Source: Macrotis lagotis
Lineage: Eukaryota; Chordata; Mammalia; Peramelemorphia; Peramelidae
Reading direction: 5' to 3'
Length of the DNA stretch: 64,000 bases
NCBI RefSeq assembly: GCF_037893015.1
Contig: NC_133665.1
Coordinates: 102,143,937 to 102,207,936 of the forward strand
The number at the start of each line of letters is the position of its first letter. Position 1 is the stretch's first letter. The notes under the pieces were generated by a model, which did not search any database, had not been told where the DNA came from, and was given only the letters and a program-made list of their open reading frames with translations. This document shows, piece after piece, positions 23,474 to 34,659 of the stretch. The position numbers and the translations under genes are program-made.

Positions 23474-24470
23474 CAGGAAACCAGAGGTCATCCCACTGCC
23501 CTCTCCCTACCCCTTTACATTCCAAGAGACACATTCCCCTTCATCTGACCCCTCCCTACTCCATATCATAGAGGAGCCTGCGTGTGTATCCACTGGGACC
23601 TGGGCATCCTGGACCAGGACATAAGTGGGTGATGGGGTCTTTGGACCCCCCTCACTTCTCCCACCATTAAGAGCCCAGGGATATCTTCAGTGTACCCCCA
23701 GACCCCATCCTGGAGAGAGACTATGGCCCCAAGGCTCTGTCACCCCCCATTGGCTACGGCTGGGAACCTCTAGACCACATTGGTGATGGGCAACTGGCCC
23801 TGCAGTGGCCTCTGGACCAGGGAGAGGACATGGAGACCTACAGAGAAAGGAGACTTCTGAAGGCTGTTGAACATATGACTCTTTTGAGTTCCCATATGCC
23901 CCTGCTTGGCCATGTCAGGGTAGCAACTGGGATGCTGGTCATTACCACAGACCTCTTTGGATTAGAGAAAAAGAGTGCCATGGTGGGTTCTCTGTATCCA
24001 CTTGGGTTTCTCCAGGGAGAGGAGGACCTGCCTCTTATTTGGCAGCAAAGGCAGTGGGCAGTAGTCAGCTCACCACAGAGCCACTGTGGCCAGGTTCTGG
24101 GAGCTAATCCCTGAATGGTTCATCACCCTGGATTGTGATTTAGCTCCAGACATGAGCCTGACCCTCCAACTCAGAGGGGACAATGGGTTCGTGAACAATT
24201 TGGAATTTGGGAAACGTCCCACCTCACACACACCCTCCCACCTCAGATGCTTGCACTTATTGGCTGGCTCCTGTTAAACCACTGGGGGGATTCATTACCT
24301 GCCCCTCCCCCTTCCTCTTCCTCCTCTCCCCCTCTTGCAGACTAGATCAGCCTGGATGTGTGGAACTACACAGCCAGAGGAGACCCATGGAGCTGTCAGG
24401 ATGCTTTGTGTCCCTGGTAGTTCTCTCCACCCAGTACCCAGCCTGTAATAAAATACATTTTATTTTAAAA
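23474..24470 (+). other. GUK1: GUK1 3' UTR with poly(A) signal
   Basis: About 1 kb follows the stop codon without recognisable repeats. A canonical AATAAA lies at 24447-24452, followed about 18 nt later by an A-rich cleavage zone and then a T/G-rich stretch (cttgtcttttcttgg) that suits a downstream element. The exact cleavage site is inferred. Open frames of 70-100 codons inside it look accidental. Confidence 0.6.
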
Positions 24471-25147
24471 AGGCCGCTTGTCTTTTCTTGGAAAGTGAGC
24501 TTGGGGAGTGGCCAAGTCTAGAGGCTCCTCTTAACCTGCCTGTTTTCATTGCTCTGAGAATTCATCCTGCAGCAAGGAGGGGGCTACCTGGTGTGTAGGC
24601 AGGTGAAGAGAGGGAGAAACCTCTGGTCCCCAGACCCTTCCTAAACCCTAGGTGGGGGTAGGCTTCACTTAGGCCTTGGTAATTTGGTCTGTTTTTAAAA
24701 CTCCAGAGTAAGTCTGAGCACCCATCTCCCCACAAAGAAACACCCTCCCAGCCTAGCACCCTCCCCCACAGGCCAGGCCCCATAGCAAGCCCACCCATTC
24801 ATCACCCAGGACCCCAGGGGGGCAGCGGGGGAAGTCTAATCTCAAGCCAGCAGCCCCTTACTCATCTCTACAGTCTCCCACCCTGGATAGGACACAGAAA
24901 GCCTGAGGGCAGGACCTCAAAGAGGGAAGATGTGTTTCTAGTGCAGGATGGGTGGAGACTTCCTCCCCACAATCTCATAAGCTTAACCCACTTTGGAATC
25001 CAGGAGAAAAGTTCATCTTGACTCTATATCTCTCACCCCAATAATCTAGGAGGATAGGTCCTGAGCTCTTCCTTCCCCTCTCTCTAGGGAACTCTAGTGA
25101 GTTCTGGTCTCTTGGACTTTGGTATGGGTCTGGGCAAAGTCTGACTG
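24471..25147. other. Unique sequence downstream of GUK1
   Basis: GC-moderate sequence with no repeat, exon or RNA gene that I recognise. Confidence 0.4.
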
Positions 25148-25290
25148 GGAGCAGCTAGGTGGTGCAGTAGATAGAGCACCAAGCCTGGAGTTAGGACCTG
25201 AGTTCAAATCCAATCCCAGATACTTAATTGTCCAGCTGTGTGACCTTGGGCAAGTCACTCAACCCCATTGCCTTAAATAAATGAAAAAAA
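25148..25290 (+). repeat. tRNA-derived SINE
   Basis: Head gagcagctaggtggtgcagt and body gagttcaaatccaatcccag; the flanks ctgactgg and ctgactag suggest a short TSD. Confidence 0.9.
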
Positions 25291-25529
25291 CTGACTAGCT
25301 GGTGCCCAACCCCACCTTCAGGATCTTGCAAGGTCACCGGATGGACAGGGTCTCACTAACAATGTTTTTGTAGTGATGCTATAAGGCCATGAGATGGGAG
25401 GCCAAATATCCAAAAATTTAAAAGGCAGAGATCACTCCAAGGGTAGAGATCACTCACAGGTCAGTGGAGAGGCATAAGTGGGCACAAGTAGGCTAAAATA
25501 GATTATCAATGAATTATGCATGTAAATTT

Positions 25530-25830
25530 AATCAACATTTATTAAGCTCCTACTGAGTTCATGACAAATGGTGAAGTCAAGAAGACTCAACTGATGTCAG
25601 ATTCAACTAGTTGTTTGACTCTTGGGCAAGTCACTTAATCTTGTTTGCCTCAGTTTCCTCATCTGTAAAGTGAGCTGGAAAAGGAAATGGCAGAATACTC
25701 CATCTAAGAGGGTCACAAAGAGTTGGACTGAGCAACAAAACTGTTCAAAGACAGAAAGGATACTGTCCCTGCCCTCAAGAGGCCTGTGGTCTACTTGTGA
25801 GATCCTTACAGCATAGGAACAAATACAAAG
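25530..25830 (+). repeat. Interspersed repeat/SINE remnant (MAR-like)
   Basis: aacatttattaagctcctac, then gactcttgggcaagtcactt, cctcatctgtaaagtgagct and ggaaatggcagaatactcca. This wording is characteristic of older marsupial SINEs. The name is from recall. Confidence 0.5.
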
Positions 25831-26269
25831 CATTGTTCTGGGGTGGGATGGAGGTGTTGTATCACAAGTGGCATCAGCAGGAGGTTGGAAAGTTTATGAG
25901 GCAGAAGTGACCAGAGCTTACCATCCACACCAACCTCAAGACCTTGGTGGAAGGATTTAGGGGAGGAGGGTGTGGACAAGTCACACAAGGGGAGAAGGCG
26001 CTCTGTTAGAGGACGCTATCCACCTTGGCAGGGTCACAGTCCATCCAGGTATAAGGCTGGAGCCCAAGTAATGGACTGGGAGGCTCATACCCCACAGCCA
26101 GACCCTGCTGGCACAACCGTAAAGCAGACAGGGTAAGGAGACTTCCCTGGTTGAGGGATGTCCTAGTGCCCCGAGATGCTTAGAGTTGGAGGGAGTCACC
26201 CTTGCAGAGAACTGTGTCCAACATCCATCCAGCACAGGCATCCCCTCAGTTATCTCCACTCTCCTGGGA

Positions 26270-26640
26270 TGCTTAGCTGGAATACTGGTTAGAGACAGGG
26301 AGCTCACTCTCTGTCCAGGCAACTATTTCATTTTTGAAAACAGCTGTTGGTATAAAATGTGCTTTGGGTGGTTGGCCCAGGATCATCTGAGCGTAACTTC
26401 CAGTCATTTGGTCTCCTAGAACTCCTCAGGGCGAGACTGATGCCTCTTCTCCTTAGATAAAAACATCTCTCCCATGAGCCTTCTGTTTCCCGGGTTAATT
26501 CACTTAGGTCCTGAAACCATCTTGTACATTCCCTTCCTGACCAGGCTCCCTGAACCAGTTTCCACTTGTCGGCATCCTTCCTAACCTGGGGCACCCAGAG
26601 CTGGACCCAAATACTCCAGATAAGGACTAATAACAGGAGA
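26270..26640 (-). repeat. CR1/L3-like LINE 3' remnant
   Basis: Reads gacagggagctcactctctg to ggggcacccagagctggacccaaatactccag, in pieces matching the antisense of CR1-type 3' ends. Strongly decayed. Confidence 0.5.
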
Positions 26641-26880
26641 ATTTAGGACCTTCAGCTTCAACGTTGGCATCAACCACATGGTTGGGTTCTGCTTAAGAGG
26701 AGGCACTTGAGAGTAGGAAAATGGGTTGTCTTAACTTTCAGGATAAAACTGCCCTCCATGAAGTTAGGGGTCCTAGGAAAGCTCCACCTGACCCCAAATC
26801 TCTCTTTCCTCCTCACTGAAGCCTGAAGGTCTTTCCTCAGGTACTCAACCTTCCAAAAGTCTAATTAAAAATGAGGCAAA

Positions 26881-27009
26881 GAGGCGGCTAGGTAGCACAG
26901 TGGATAGAGCACCGACCCTGGAGTCAGGAGGACCTGGGTTCAAATCCGGTCTAGCTGTGTGGCCTTGGACAAGTCACTTAACCCCATTGCCTTGCAAAAA
27001 CTAAAAAAC
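26881..27009 (+). repeat. tRNA-derived SINE with internal deletion
   Basis: Perfect 13-nt TSD aaaatgaggcaaa at 26868-26880 and 27010-27022. The body lacks the segment between aaatccggtc and tagctgtgtgg (cagacacttaat part). Confidence 0.94.
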
Positions 27010-27147
27010 AAAATGAGGCAAATTAGTTGGGATAGCCAAGGACCTGGGTTCTAATGCCACATCTGTGAACTATCTCTGTGACTATAGACAAGATGCTTAA
27101 TGTTTTAAGGCCTCAAGGTTCTTCCTATGTAAAAAAAGAGGGATTTG

Positions 27148-27305
27148 GGGGCGGCTAGGTGGTGTAATGGATAAAGCACCGGCCTTGGAGTCAGGAGTAC
27201 CTAGGTTCAAATCCGGTCTCAGACACTTAATAATTACCTAGCTGTGTGGCCTTGGGCAAGCCACTTAACTCCATTTGCCTTGTAAAAACCTAAAAAAAAA
27301 AAAAA
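27148..27305 (+). repeat. tRNA-derived SINE
   Basis: Close to consensus, from gggcggctaggtggtgtaat to ccttgtaaaaacctaaaaaa. It lies 50 bp from the end of HAL1-like copy B. Confidence 0.93.
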
Positions 27306-28649
27306 AGGATTTTAAAATAAGATTTTAATAAAACTCTAAGCTTTTTTATATTTAATATTTATTCTCATTTTGTACAAATAATATTTTTATACATTAATAA
27401 AATATTCTTGTTTAAGAGTAAACAATATACCCTCTCCCCCCCAAAAAAATAGACTCGCTTGAGCAATAAAGGGGAGAAAAAAATTAAAATTAAAATTAAA
27501 AAATATAATAGTAATAATTGTAGGTATGGCCAGGTGGCGCAATGGACAGAGCACCAGCCCTGGAGCCAGGAGCACCTGAACCCATATCCAGCCCCATACA
27601 CCCAACATGCAAGCCACCCCAACCCCACTGCCCTGCAAAAACCAAAAAAAGAAAATAAAGACGCAAAATAAAATAAAATAGTAAATAATAGTAGGGGCAG
27701 CTGGGTGGCGGACAGAGCATTGGCCCTTGAGCCAGGAGCACCGAGTTCCAAATCCGGCCTCAGACACCCAAAGACCACCCTGCTATGCAGCACCAGGCAG
27801 GCCACCCAGCCCCATTTGCCCTGCACTCCCCCAAAATAATAATAAAAAATGTGCTTCAGTCTTTGTTCCAACACCAACAACTCTGTCACGGGTGGATCAC
27901 ATCTTTATGGTAAGTCCATCAAAAAAGTTACTTCCATATTTTTCCAACATTGCCATTGCTGATCGCAACTCCCTCCTTTCGTATTTCTCCACTACCATAT
28001 TTTCTCTCTCCTTTCACTCTGACTCTTCTGTAGGGTAGCTGAGTGGCGCAGCAGACAGATCCCTGGTCCTGGGGCCAAGAAGCCCTGAGCCCCCATACCA
28101 CCCCATAGGCCCAGAATCCACCTGGCCCTATGGTCCTGGGCAGGCCATCCAATCCCAGCCCCTTGCAAGAAGTAAAAAAGAAAATGTGTTATATCTGACT
28201 ACTGTCCCCCCACCATGGTCCATCCTCTCCTCCTTTATTCACATCCCCGCCCCTTCCCCCTGCTCCCCCCTCCTTCTTACTCCAGATGTCTATACCCCAT
28301 TAAGTATATTTGCTGTTTCCTCTCCTAGCCATCTCTGATGAGAGCAAAGGTTCCTTCATTCCCCCTTGCCTCCCCCCTTCCATATCATTGCAATAGCTCA
28401 TTGTAATAAAAAAAAAATCTTATGTGAAATATCTTGGACTATTCCCTCTCTCCTTTTTCTTTCTCCCATTCCATTTCCCTTTTTTTCCCTATTGACTCCA
28501 TTTTTACACCATATTTTATCTTCGAATTCAGCTTTCTCCTGTGTTTCAACTATAAAAGCTCCCTCTACCTGCTCTATTAACTGAGATGGTTCATATGAAT
28601 ATTATCAGTATCATTTTTCTATACATGCAGTTCATCCTCATTAAGTCCC

Positions 28650-29757
28650 TCATATTTCCCCCCTCTCCTCCAATCTCCATGCTTCACCTGAGTCCTGTAT
28701 CTGAAGATCAAACCTTCTGTTCAGCTCTGGCCATTCCAAAAGGAACCTTTGAAATTCCCCTGGTTCATTGAAAGTCCATCTTTTTTCCCTGGAAGAGGAC
28801 ATTCAGCCTTGCTGGGTAGTTCATTCTTGGCTACATTCTAAGCTCTTTTGCCTTCCAGTATATTGTATTCCAAGCCCTACAAGCTTCCACTGTAGTTGCT
28901 GCTAAGTCTTGTGTGATCCTGACTGCAGCTCCACGATATTTGAACTGTGTCCTTCTGGCTGCTTGTAAAATTTTGTCTTTGACTTGGGAGTTCTGGAACT
29001 TGGCTATAATATTCCTGGGGGTTGGTTTTTTGGGATTTCTTTCTGGGGGGGATCGGTGGATTCTCTCCATTTCTATTTTGCCCTCTGCTTCTAGAATATC
29101 AGGGCAATTTTCCTGTAGTAATTCTTTGAAAATGATGTCAAGGCTCTTTTCTTGATCATGACTTTCAGGTATTCCAATAATTTTCAAATTATCTTTCCTA
29201 AGTCTGTTTTCCATATCGGTTGTTTTTTCAATGAGATATTTCACATTTTCTTCTAATTTTTCATTTTTTTTGGTTTTGAAGTATTGATTCCTGATTTCTG
29301 GTAAATTCATCAATCTCCCTGAATTCTATTCTTTGCTGAAGGATTTGTTCTCCTCAGAGAGTTTTCTTATCTCTTTTTCCATCTGGCCAATTTTGCTTTT
29401 TAAAGCATTCTCCTCCATAACTTTTTGAACTGTTTTATCCATTTGACCTAAGCTGGTTTTTAGCATGCTATTTTCTTCAGCATTTTTTTGGATTTCCTGA
29501 CTAAGCTGCTGACTTCATTTTCATGTTTTTCCTGCATCTCTCTCCTTTGTTTTCCCAGTTTTTCTTCCAACTCCCTCATTTGATTTTCAGTCTTTTTTGA
29601 GCTCTGTCATAGCCTGAGCCCAATTTCTGTTTTTCTTGGAGGCTTTAGATGCAGGAGCTTGTGCTTCCTCATCTTCAGACTGAGTGTTTTGATCCTTCTT
29701 GGGCTCACAGGCAAAATATTTCTCAATGCTGTTCCTCTTATTTCTCTGCTTGCTCAT
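28650..29757 (-). pseudogene. L1 ORF1 relict of HAL1-like copy B
   Basis: ATG at 29757, 369-codon span to TGA at 28650-28652. The clean piece 29313-28831 includes a coiled-coil end ([19 protein letters not shown]) and the core domain ([20 protein letters not shown]). It stops at the same TAG (28831-28833) as copy A. The N-terminal TAG of copy A is TGG here, but a one-base deletion near 29,500 breaks the coiled coil. Not translatable as full-length ORF1p. Confidence 0.88.
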
Positions 29758-30289
29758 TTTCCCAGCCTGGGCCTGTTTTTGGGGTGCTTCCTGAGCCTTT
29801 GGGACACTCCCACAAGGGTCTCAGTATGTGAGGCTCTGTCCTCCTTCCTGGTCTGTGAATGACCATAAGCGCCCCCCTCTGCCACAGGGCTGAGGTGGGG
29901 GGGGGCTGCTGTTCTATGGGGGGGCCTAGACTGCGATCAGGATCTGAATGTGGTCAGAGCCCCAGAGTCCTGTTCCAGGGGCAGAGGACAGAGCTCTGCA
30001 GTCTCTCTCTTCACTCCCCTCCCTCAGCTCAATGGGCTCATGCCCTGGGGGCTCCTGCTTACCCGCACCGCCTGCTTCTCTCTTTCCTGGATAGGGACTG
30101 TGCTGGCCATGCTGCTCTCTGTGTGCCCTGGGGGCTGGGCTTCAAGTGCTCACTCTGGCAAAAGTCCCCCACTGTTCCTCCAATTTGTGCCTGGTGCTCC
30201 GCGGGGCATAGGTCAGGAAACTACGCCCCTGCTGTGAGCTGAGGCTCCCAGCGCCCCGGGGCTGCCTCCAGGAGGCTGAAGTTCTTTGG

Positions 30290-30345
30290 CTCTGGCGGGC
30301 CATCCCTCTGGCGGGCCACCCCTCTGGCGGGCTGCCCCTCCAGCC
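30290..30345. repeat. Short tandem repeat in the HAL1-like 5' UTR
   Basis: Three imperfect units of cctctggcgggccacc in copy B; the matching place in copy A (17,390-17,425) has two. Unit-number variation in an L1 5' UTR. Confidence 0.7.
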
Positions 30346-30601
30346 CCGGGGGAGCAGAGCCTTTCTGCTGTTTTCCAGGTCACCTTGAGTAGGAGAACTG
30401 CCTCACTGGGTCCCTCTGTGGGTTCTGTCTTGAAAATTTAGTTGGAGTCCTTAGTTTTGAAGATTTATGAGAGAGCCCTTAAGACAGGATTCACTCTTGT
30501 CACCATCTTGGCTCCTCCCCCTAAGCTTTTTTATATTCTGAAATCCTACCTATCTCTAGGCCTCCAAAGTGCTAGAGATAGAAAGCCCACATCCCTCCCC
30601 T

Positions 30602-30608
<7 letters not shown>

Positions 30609-30639
<31 letters not shown>

Positions 30640-30777
30640 TGTTTGGTAGGCAATGGGGTTAAGTGGCTTGCCCAAGGCCACAAGGCTAGGTAATTATTAA
30701 GTGTCTGAGCCCGGATTTGAACTCAGGTACTCCTGACTCCAGGGCCAGTGTTTATCCACTGTGCCACCTAGCCAACC
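30609..30777 (-). repeat. tRNA-derived SINE (antisense) with very long A tail
   Basis: Begins with about 31 T on the + strand. TSD ccctcccctagttctt (30593-30608) versus ccctcccctagctctt (30778-30793), 15/16. Confidence 0.95.
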
Positions 30778-30793
30778 CCCTCCCCTAGCTCTT

Positions 30794-32440
30794 ACTGATT
30801 CTAAGACCACAGGCAAGTGACTTAACCTTCCTCAGCCTCAGGGTTCTCAAAATGAGGATAAAAATATGATTACTTGAACCACCTCTCAGGATTATTAAAG
30901 GCATTTTGACAACCTTAAAATACAAAAAAAAAAAACAAAAACAAGAACCAGTTGTCCTATTCTCGTCAAAACCATAATCATCTGATTCCCTCTTGATTAA
31001 TTGGTTAATATAGACCTCAAGCAAGGACTTTGGAGATGGATCTCATCCTTTCCTGAAAACAGGTTTCCATGATAGGATAAGGAGAAGGTGGATGATTTCT
31101 GAAAGTGGAAGGAAGCTTAGGGCCTCATATCCTTGGACCTCCATTTCTCCACCTGTAAAATAAAAGATAAACCTTTGGGTTTCCTTCCAGCTCTAGCTCC
31201 CTGTCCTGAGGTCCTTTCTCCATTCAACTGGGAAAGATGAAGGACTGTGGAACTCAAGACCACCGCCAGAGGGAGCACAGAGCAGCAGGACTGGACCAAA
31301 CACAATTTGTCCCATAGATGAGACCTACTCTGACCACAAGCTCACAATCCCAGTGGTGGGAAGGAAGGGATTCTGGGTTTGCCATGTTGTTTTGGCTTTT
31401 ATGAAACAGGACAGGACTGTAGGCTTTTAATCATGGTATTGGTGAGGCCAAGTCTCTCAGGTTCTCAGTTCACGCCCCACCTGCCCAGGTGCCTCCAGCT
31501 GCTCTGGAGGAGTGAAGGGAGGGGAAGACATGTCTCCCAGGGATGTTGTGGTGAGCCCTGGTCCCCTCTTTTGGGGGTAGGGACTTAGGTTCCCCTCCTT
31601 AATTGACCCTTCTGCCCAGGCAGGGGAGTGGCTGGGGATATTTAGGCTCAGTCTGTGACCAGGCAGGGGAGGGATCAGATATATGACAAAGCTTGAGGGC
31701 TCAGTCCATTCTCAACTAGAGTAACTTAAAGAATGAAAGGTTGGAAAGCGAATTCTGGGAGAACAAGCCGAAGGAGAGGAAGAAAAACCAAAAGGCTTCT
31801 CTGCTTTTTAAAGGAAGTTGTATATCAGGAAACCTTTTGGCTGGAAATCATTAACTCCATCCTTCTGCCTCCCTAAGAAAGAATTCTGATACAAAGCAAC
31901 TTTTTTCCACCTGAGGCCAAGAGGCATGTCAGTTCTGTACTTTTATCAAACCTTGTCCTGTCAACATGGGTCTGTGTACACGGATGTGCTGTCTAAGATT
32001 GGGGGGGTGGCAATCTTCCTCTTCATCAACTTCCTGTGTGTCAAAAACCTCAGAAATGACCTCTGGATCATTATCTTGGTTTTGGGCTTGGGTTTGTTGT
32101 TAATATTTAGATAACAGTCTTTCAGAGCTGGTTTCCCTCTGTAATCCTATTGTATAATGCTTTCTGCATTTAAAACTGTGATTCAGAGAAGGTGTCCCTC
32201 GACTTTCCTCTTCTGCCCAAGGAATTCATGACACAACAGAGGGGAAGAACCCTATAACTTATCAAACTGTCTGTACCTAAGCAAGAACCCCTTCTTTATA
32301 ACTTCCACCAGTCTTTGTCTCTCTTTTACTTGGAGGCTCCAGTGAACAGGAACCCACTCCTTTCTAAAGCAGCCCTTCCATCTATGGATAGCCCTATCGA
32401 GAGATCCCCCCGCCTCCTCTTCCTACCACCCCATCCTGCT
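30794..32440. other. Intergenic sequence without recognised gene
   Basis: Mostly unique sequence. A 62-codon open frame at 31926-32114 has a hydrophobic second half, but I see no homology or gene context. Confidence 0.35.
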
Positions 32441-32745
32441 CCCCAGCCATAGCAAGCCTAAATCTACCCCCTTGAAACTTATTTTCAAGGCTGCTTGTTC
32501 CGTTCCCTAAGGCCTTTACAATCTGTCTAATCCCTCTCCCAAATGACAGTTCTTCAGACACTTGGAGGCAGCTAGTGTGTCCCCCTGGAAGACTTGTTTT
32601 CCCTAGACTAAACATCCCCAGTTCTGTCAGCTGCTCCTTATATGGCATGGTTCTGAGGCCCTCCACTCGCCTGGTCACCCTGCTCTGGATGGGGTCCAGT
32701 TTGTTGATGTCCCTCCTAAAATTAGAAAATGTTTATTAAATTGAG
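32440..32745 (-). repeat. CR1/L3-like LINE 3' remnant
   Basis: Contains ccctagactaaacatcccca, cagctgctccttatatggc, cctggtcaccctgctctgga and gtccagtttgttgatgtccc, close to the antisense of CR1-type 3' ends known from amniotes. Confidence 0.6.
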
Positions 32746-32981
32746 TTGAACTGTGCCCCAAATGATTGACCCCTGGCCCAGGCATTGCCTCTCCTTCTCC
32801 TGAACCTGAAATCCTACAGGAAACTTTCCCTCCTTCTCCAAGTGGGAAATGATTATTTCTTCCTCTGCCCTTCAGTTTATATCTCTCTTTAATGAGGCAG
32901 AATAGCACCTATAACAATGTTGGTTTTGAAGCAAGAGATACTGGAATTCATATCTCACCTCAGGAGTGTTCTGGAACCCAT

Positions 32982-33482
32982 TAGAGAGTGAGCGAGAGAG
33001 AGAGAGAGTGAGAGAGCGAGCGAGCAAGAGAGAGAGAGAGAGAGAGAGAAGAAGAAGGAGGAGGAGGAGGAGGAGGAGGAGGAGGAAGAGGAAGAGGAGG
33101 AGGCGAAAATGAGAAGAGAGAGGAAGGGAGAGGGAGGGAGGAGGAGGACAGAGAGGGAGAGGGGAGAGAAGGAGAAAGGGGAAGAGAGAGGAGAGAAAAA
33201 GAGGGAGAAAAAGGTAATGAGGAGAGATGGGGAAGAAAGAGCAAACAGAGAAATAGGGAGAGGGGAGGAAGAGGAGGAGGAGGAGGGGAAGAGGGGGAGG
33301 GGAAGGGGAGGAGGGGAAAGAGGAGAGACAGAGATAGAGAGACCAAGAGACGAGAAAGACAGAAACAGACACAGAAAGACAAGAGAGAGAGACAGAGAGA
33401 GAGAGACAGAGGAGACAAAAACAGAAGAGAAAGAAACCACCAGAAACAGAGACAAAGAGAGAAGAGAAAGACAAAGAGAGAT
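32982..33482 (+). repeat. 500-bp purine (GA/GGA) tract
   Basis: Almost unbroken A/G on the + strand: (GA)n, then (GGA)n, then mixed. It creates long open frames on both strands (up to about 216 codons) made of Arg/Glu or Ser/Leu/Pro that are not genes. Confidence 0.95.
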
Positions 33483-33488
33483 ATCTTT

Positions 33489-33611
33489 TTTTTTTAGTTT
33501 TGTTTTGTTTTTTGCAAGGCAAACGGGGTTAAGTGGCTTGCCCAAGGCCACACAGCTAGGTAATTCTGACTCCAGGGCCAGTGCTCTATCCACTGCGCCA
33601 CCTAGCCACCC
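33489..33611 (-). repeat. tRNA-derived SINE (antisense), internally deleted
   Basis: tttttgcaaggcaaacgggg to cgccacctagccacccc; the section with the tgtctgag phrase is missing. It abuts the purine tract. Confidence 0.9.
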
Positions 33612-33828
33612 CTATCCTTCAATTTTCACTGTGAACATATATACCTCAGAAATTGGCTACTACTATAAATCAGGTCTTTTTTTATTGCTTGTCTAAACAC
33701 AAGAAAATGATGGAGAAAATGTTGACAAACCTTAAAATCTGTGTAAATTAAACTCAAAAGTGTGTCCTGTGTTCATTTGGCCAGGGGATGGGGTGGAGTG
33801 AGTGAGCCAGGTGTTAAACATTTTACCC

Positions 33829-33973
33829 TGGGGCAGCTAGGTGGCACAGTGGATAGAGCGCCGGCCCTGGAGTCAGGAGTACCTGAGTTCAAATCCCGCC
33901 TCAGACACTTAATAACTACCTAGCTGTGTGTCCTTGGGCAAGCCACTTAACCCCATTTGCCTGGAAAAAAAAA
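33829..33973 (+). repeat. tRNA-derived SINE
   Basis: TSD attttaccc at 33820-33828 and 33974-33982. Near-consensus body. Confidence 0.94.
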
Positions 33974-34127
33974 ATTTTACCCACCCACTGCTGCACCTCT
34001 GTGGCACAGATGTCAAATGTATAGCCTATTGGTCAACTGAGGCTAGCAAAACTTCAGGTTGCAGGTCAAAGCAGATTAAAATATAATTGGGAAATATCTA
34101 ATAAAATAAACAAAAAAATAATTTGTT

Positions 34128-34295
34128 GTTGTTCAACTGCATCTAACTCTTCATGACTCATATGGGGTTTTCTTGGCACAGATACTGGAATGGTTTGCCA
34201 TTTCCTTCTCCAGCTCATTTTACAGGTAAGGAAACTGAGGCCAACAGGGTTAGGTGACTTACCTAGGGTCACACAGTTAATACATTTCACATTTA
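34128..34295 (-). repeat. Older marsupial SINE (MAR-like), antisense
   Basis: Contains gttgttcaactgcatctaac, ggggttttcttggcacagat, ttgccatttccttctccagc and tagggtcacacagttaat, typical of an older marsupial SINE. Name from recall. Confidence 0.65.
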
Positions 34296-34544
34296 AAACT
34301 CAGGAAAATGAGTCTTCCTGACTCCAAAGCAGGCAGGCTATCTGCCACATCAATCACAAGAGATAATCCCCCCAGTAGCAGAATCAGAGGACCTGAGCTC
34401 AAATTTTGCCTCTACAGTGTAACCCTTAGCTAAATCACTTAACCTCCCTATGAGTTTCAGTGGTCTCATGTGTAAAAGACTGCATGTGATGATCTCTAAA
34501 GTTCTTTCCAGTTCTAAACACTGATATTTTTTGGAGACAAGTGG

Positions 34545-34659
34545 AGGTTAAATGACTTTCCCACAGTCAGATGCTAGTAAGTATCTAAGGCCAAATTTGA
34601 ACTCAGCTCCTCCTGACTTCAGGGCTGATGCTCTAGCTACTGTGCTACTTAGCTGCCCC
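34545..34659 (-). repeat. tRNA-derived SINE, partial and diverged (antisense)
   Basis: Ends ctgtgctacttagctgcccc and contains gaactcagctcctcctgact. Confidence 0.75.

Larger units (their letters stand above)
27353..30520 (-). mobile_element. HAL1-like (ORF1-only) L1 retrotransposon, copy B, full length
   Basis: Minus strand, 3.17 kb. The 5' end is GGGGGAGGAGCCAAGATGGT. A perfect 17-nt TSD, ctaagcttttttatatt, is at 27336-27352 and 30521-30537. It has the same architecture as copy A: GC-rich 5' UTR, broken ORF1 (29,757-28,650), no ORF2, and three antisense SINE modules (28,030-28,170; 27,695-27,825; 27,528-27,640). Module 2 is complete here but cut short in copy A; module 3 is shortened here. 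About 400 bp (28,362-28,777) is nearly identical to 15,481-15,895 of copy A, indicating recent activity or conversion. Confidence 0.88.

Noticed and set aside
31926..32114. 62-codon open frame with hydrophobic C-terminal half
   Set aside because: No splice context, homology or partner; a single short hydrophobic frame in AT-rich DNA is expected by chance.
32955..33696. Open frames of about 145-216 codons on both strands
   Set aside because: Translations of the GA/GGA purine tract (Arg/Glu on one strand, Ser/Leu/Pro on the other) running into a SINE.
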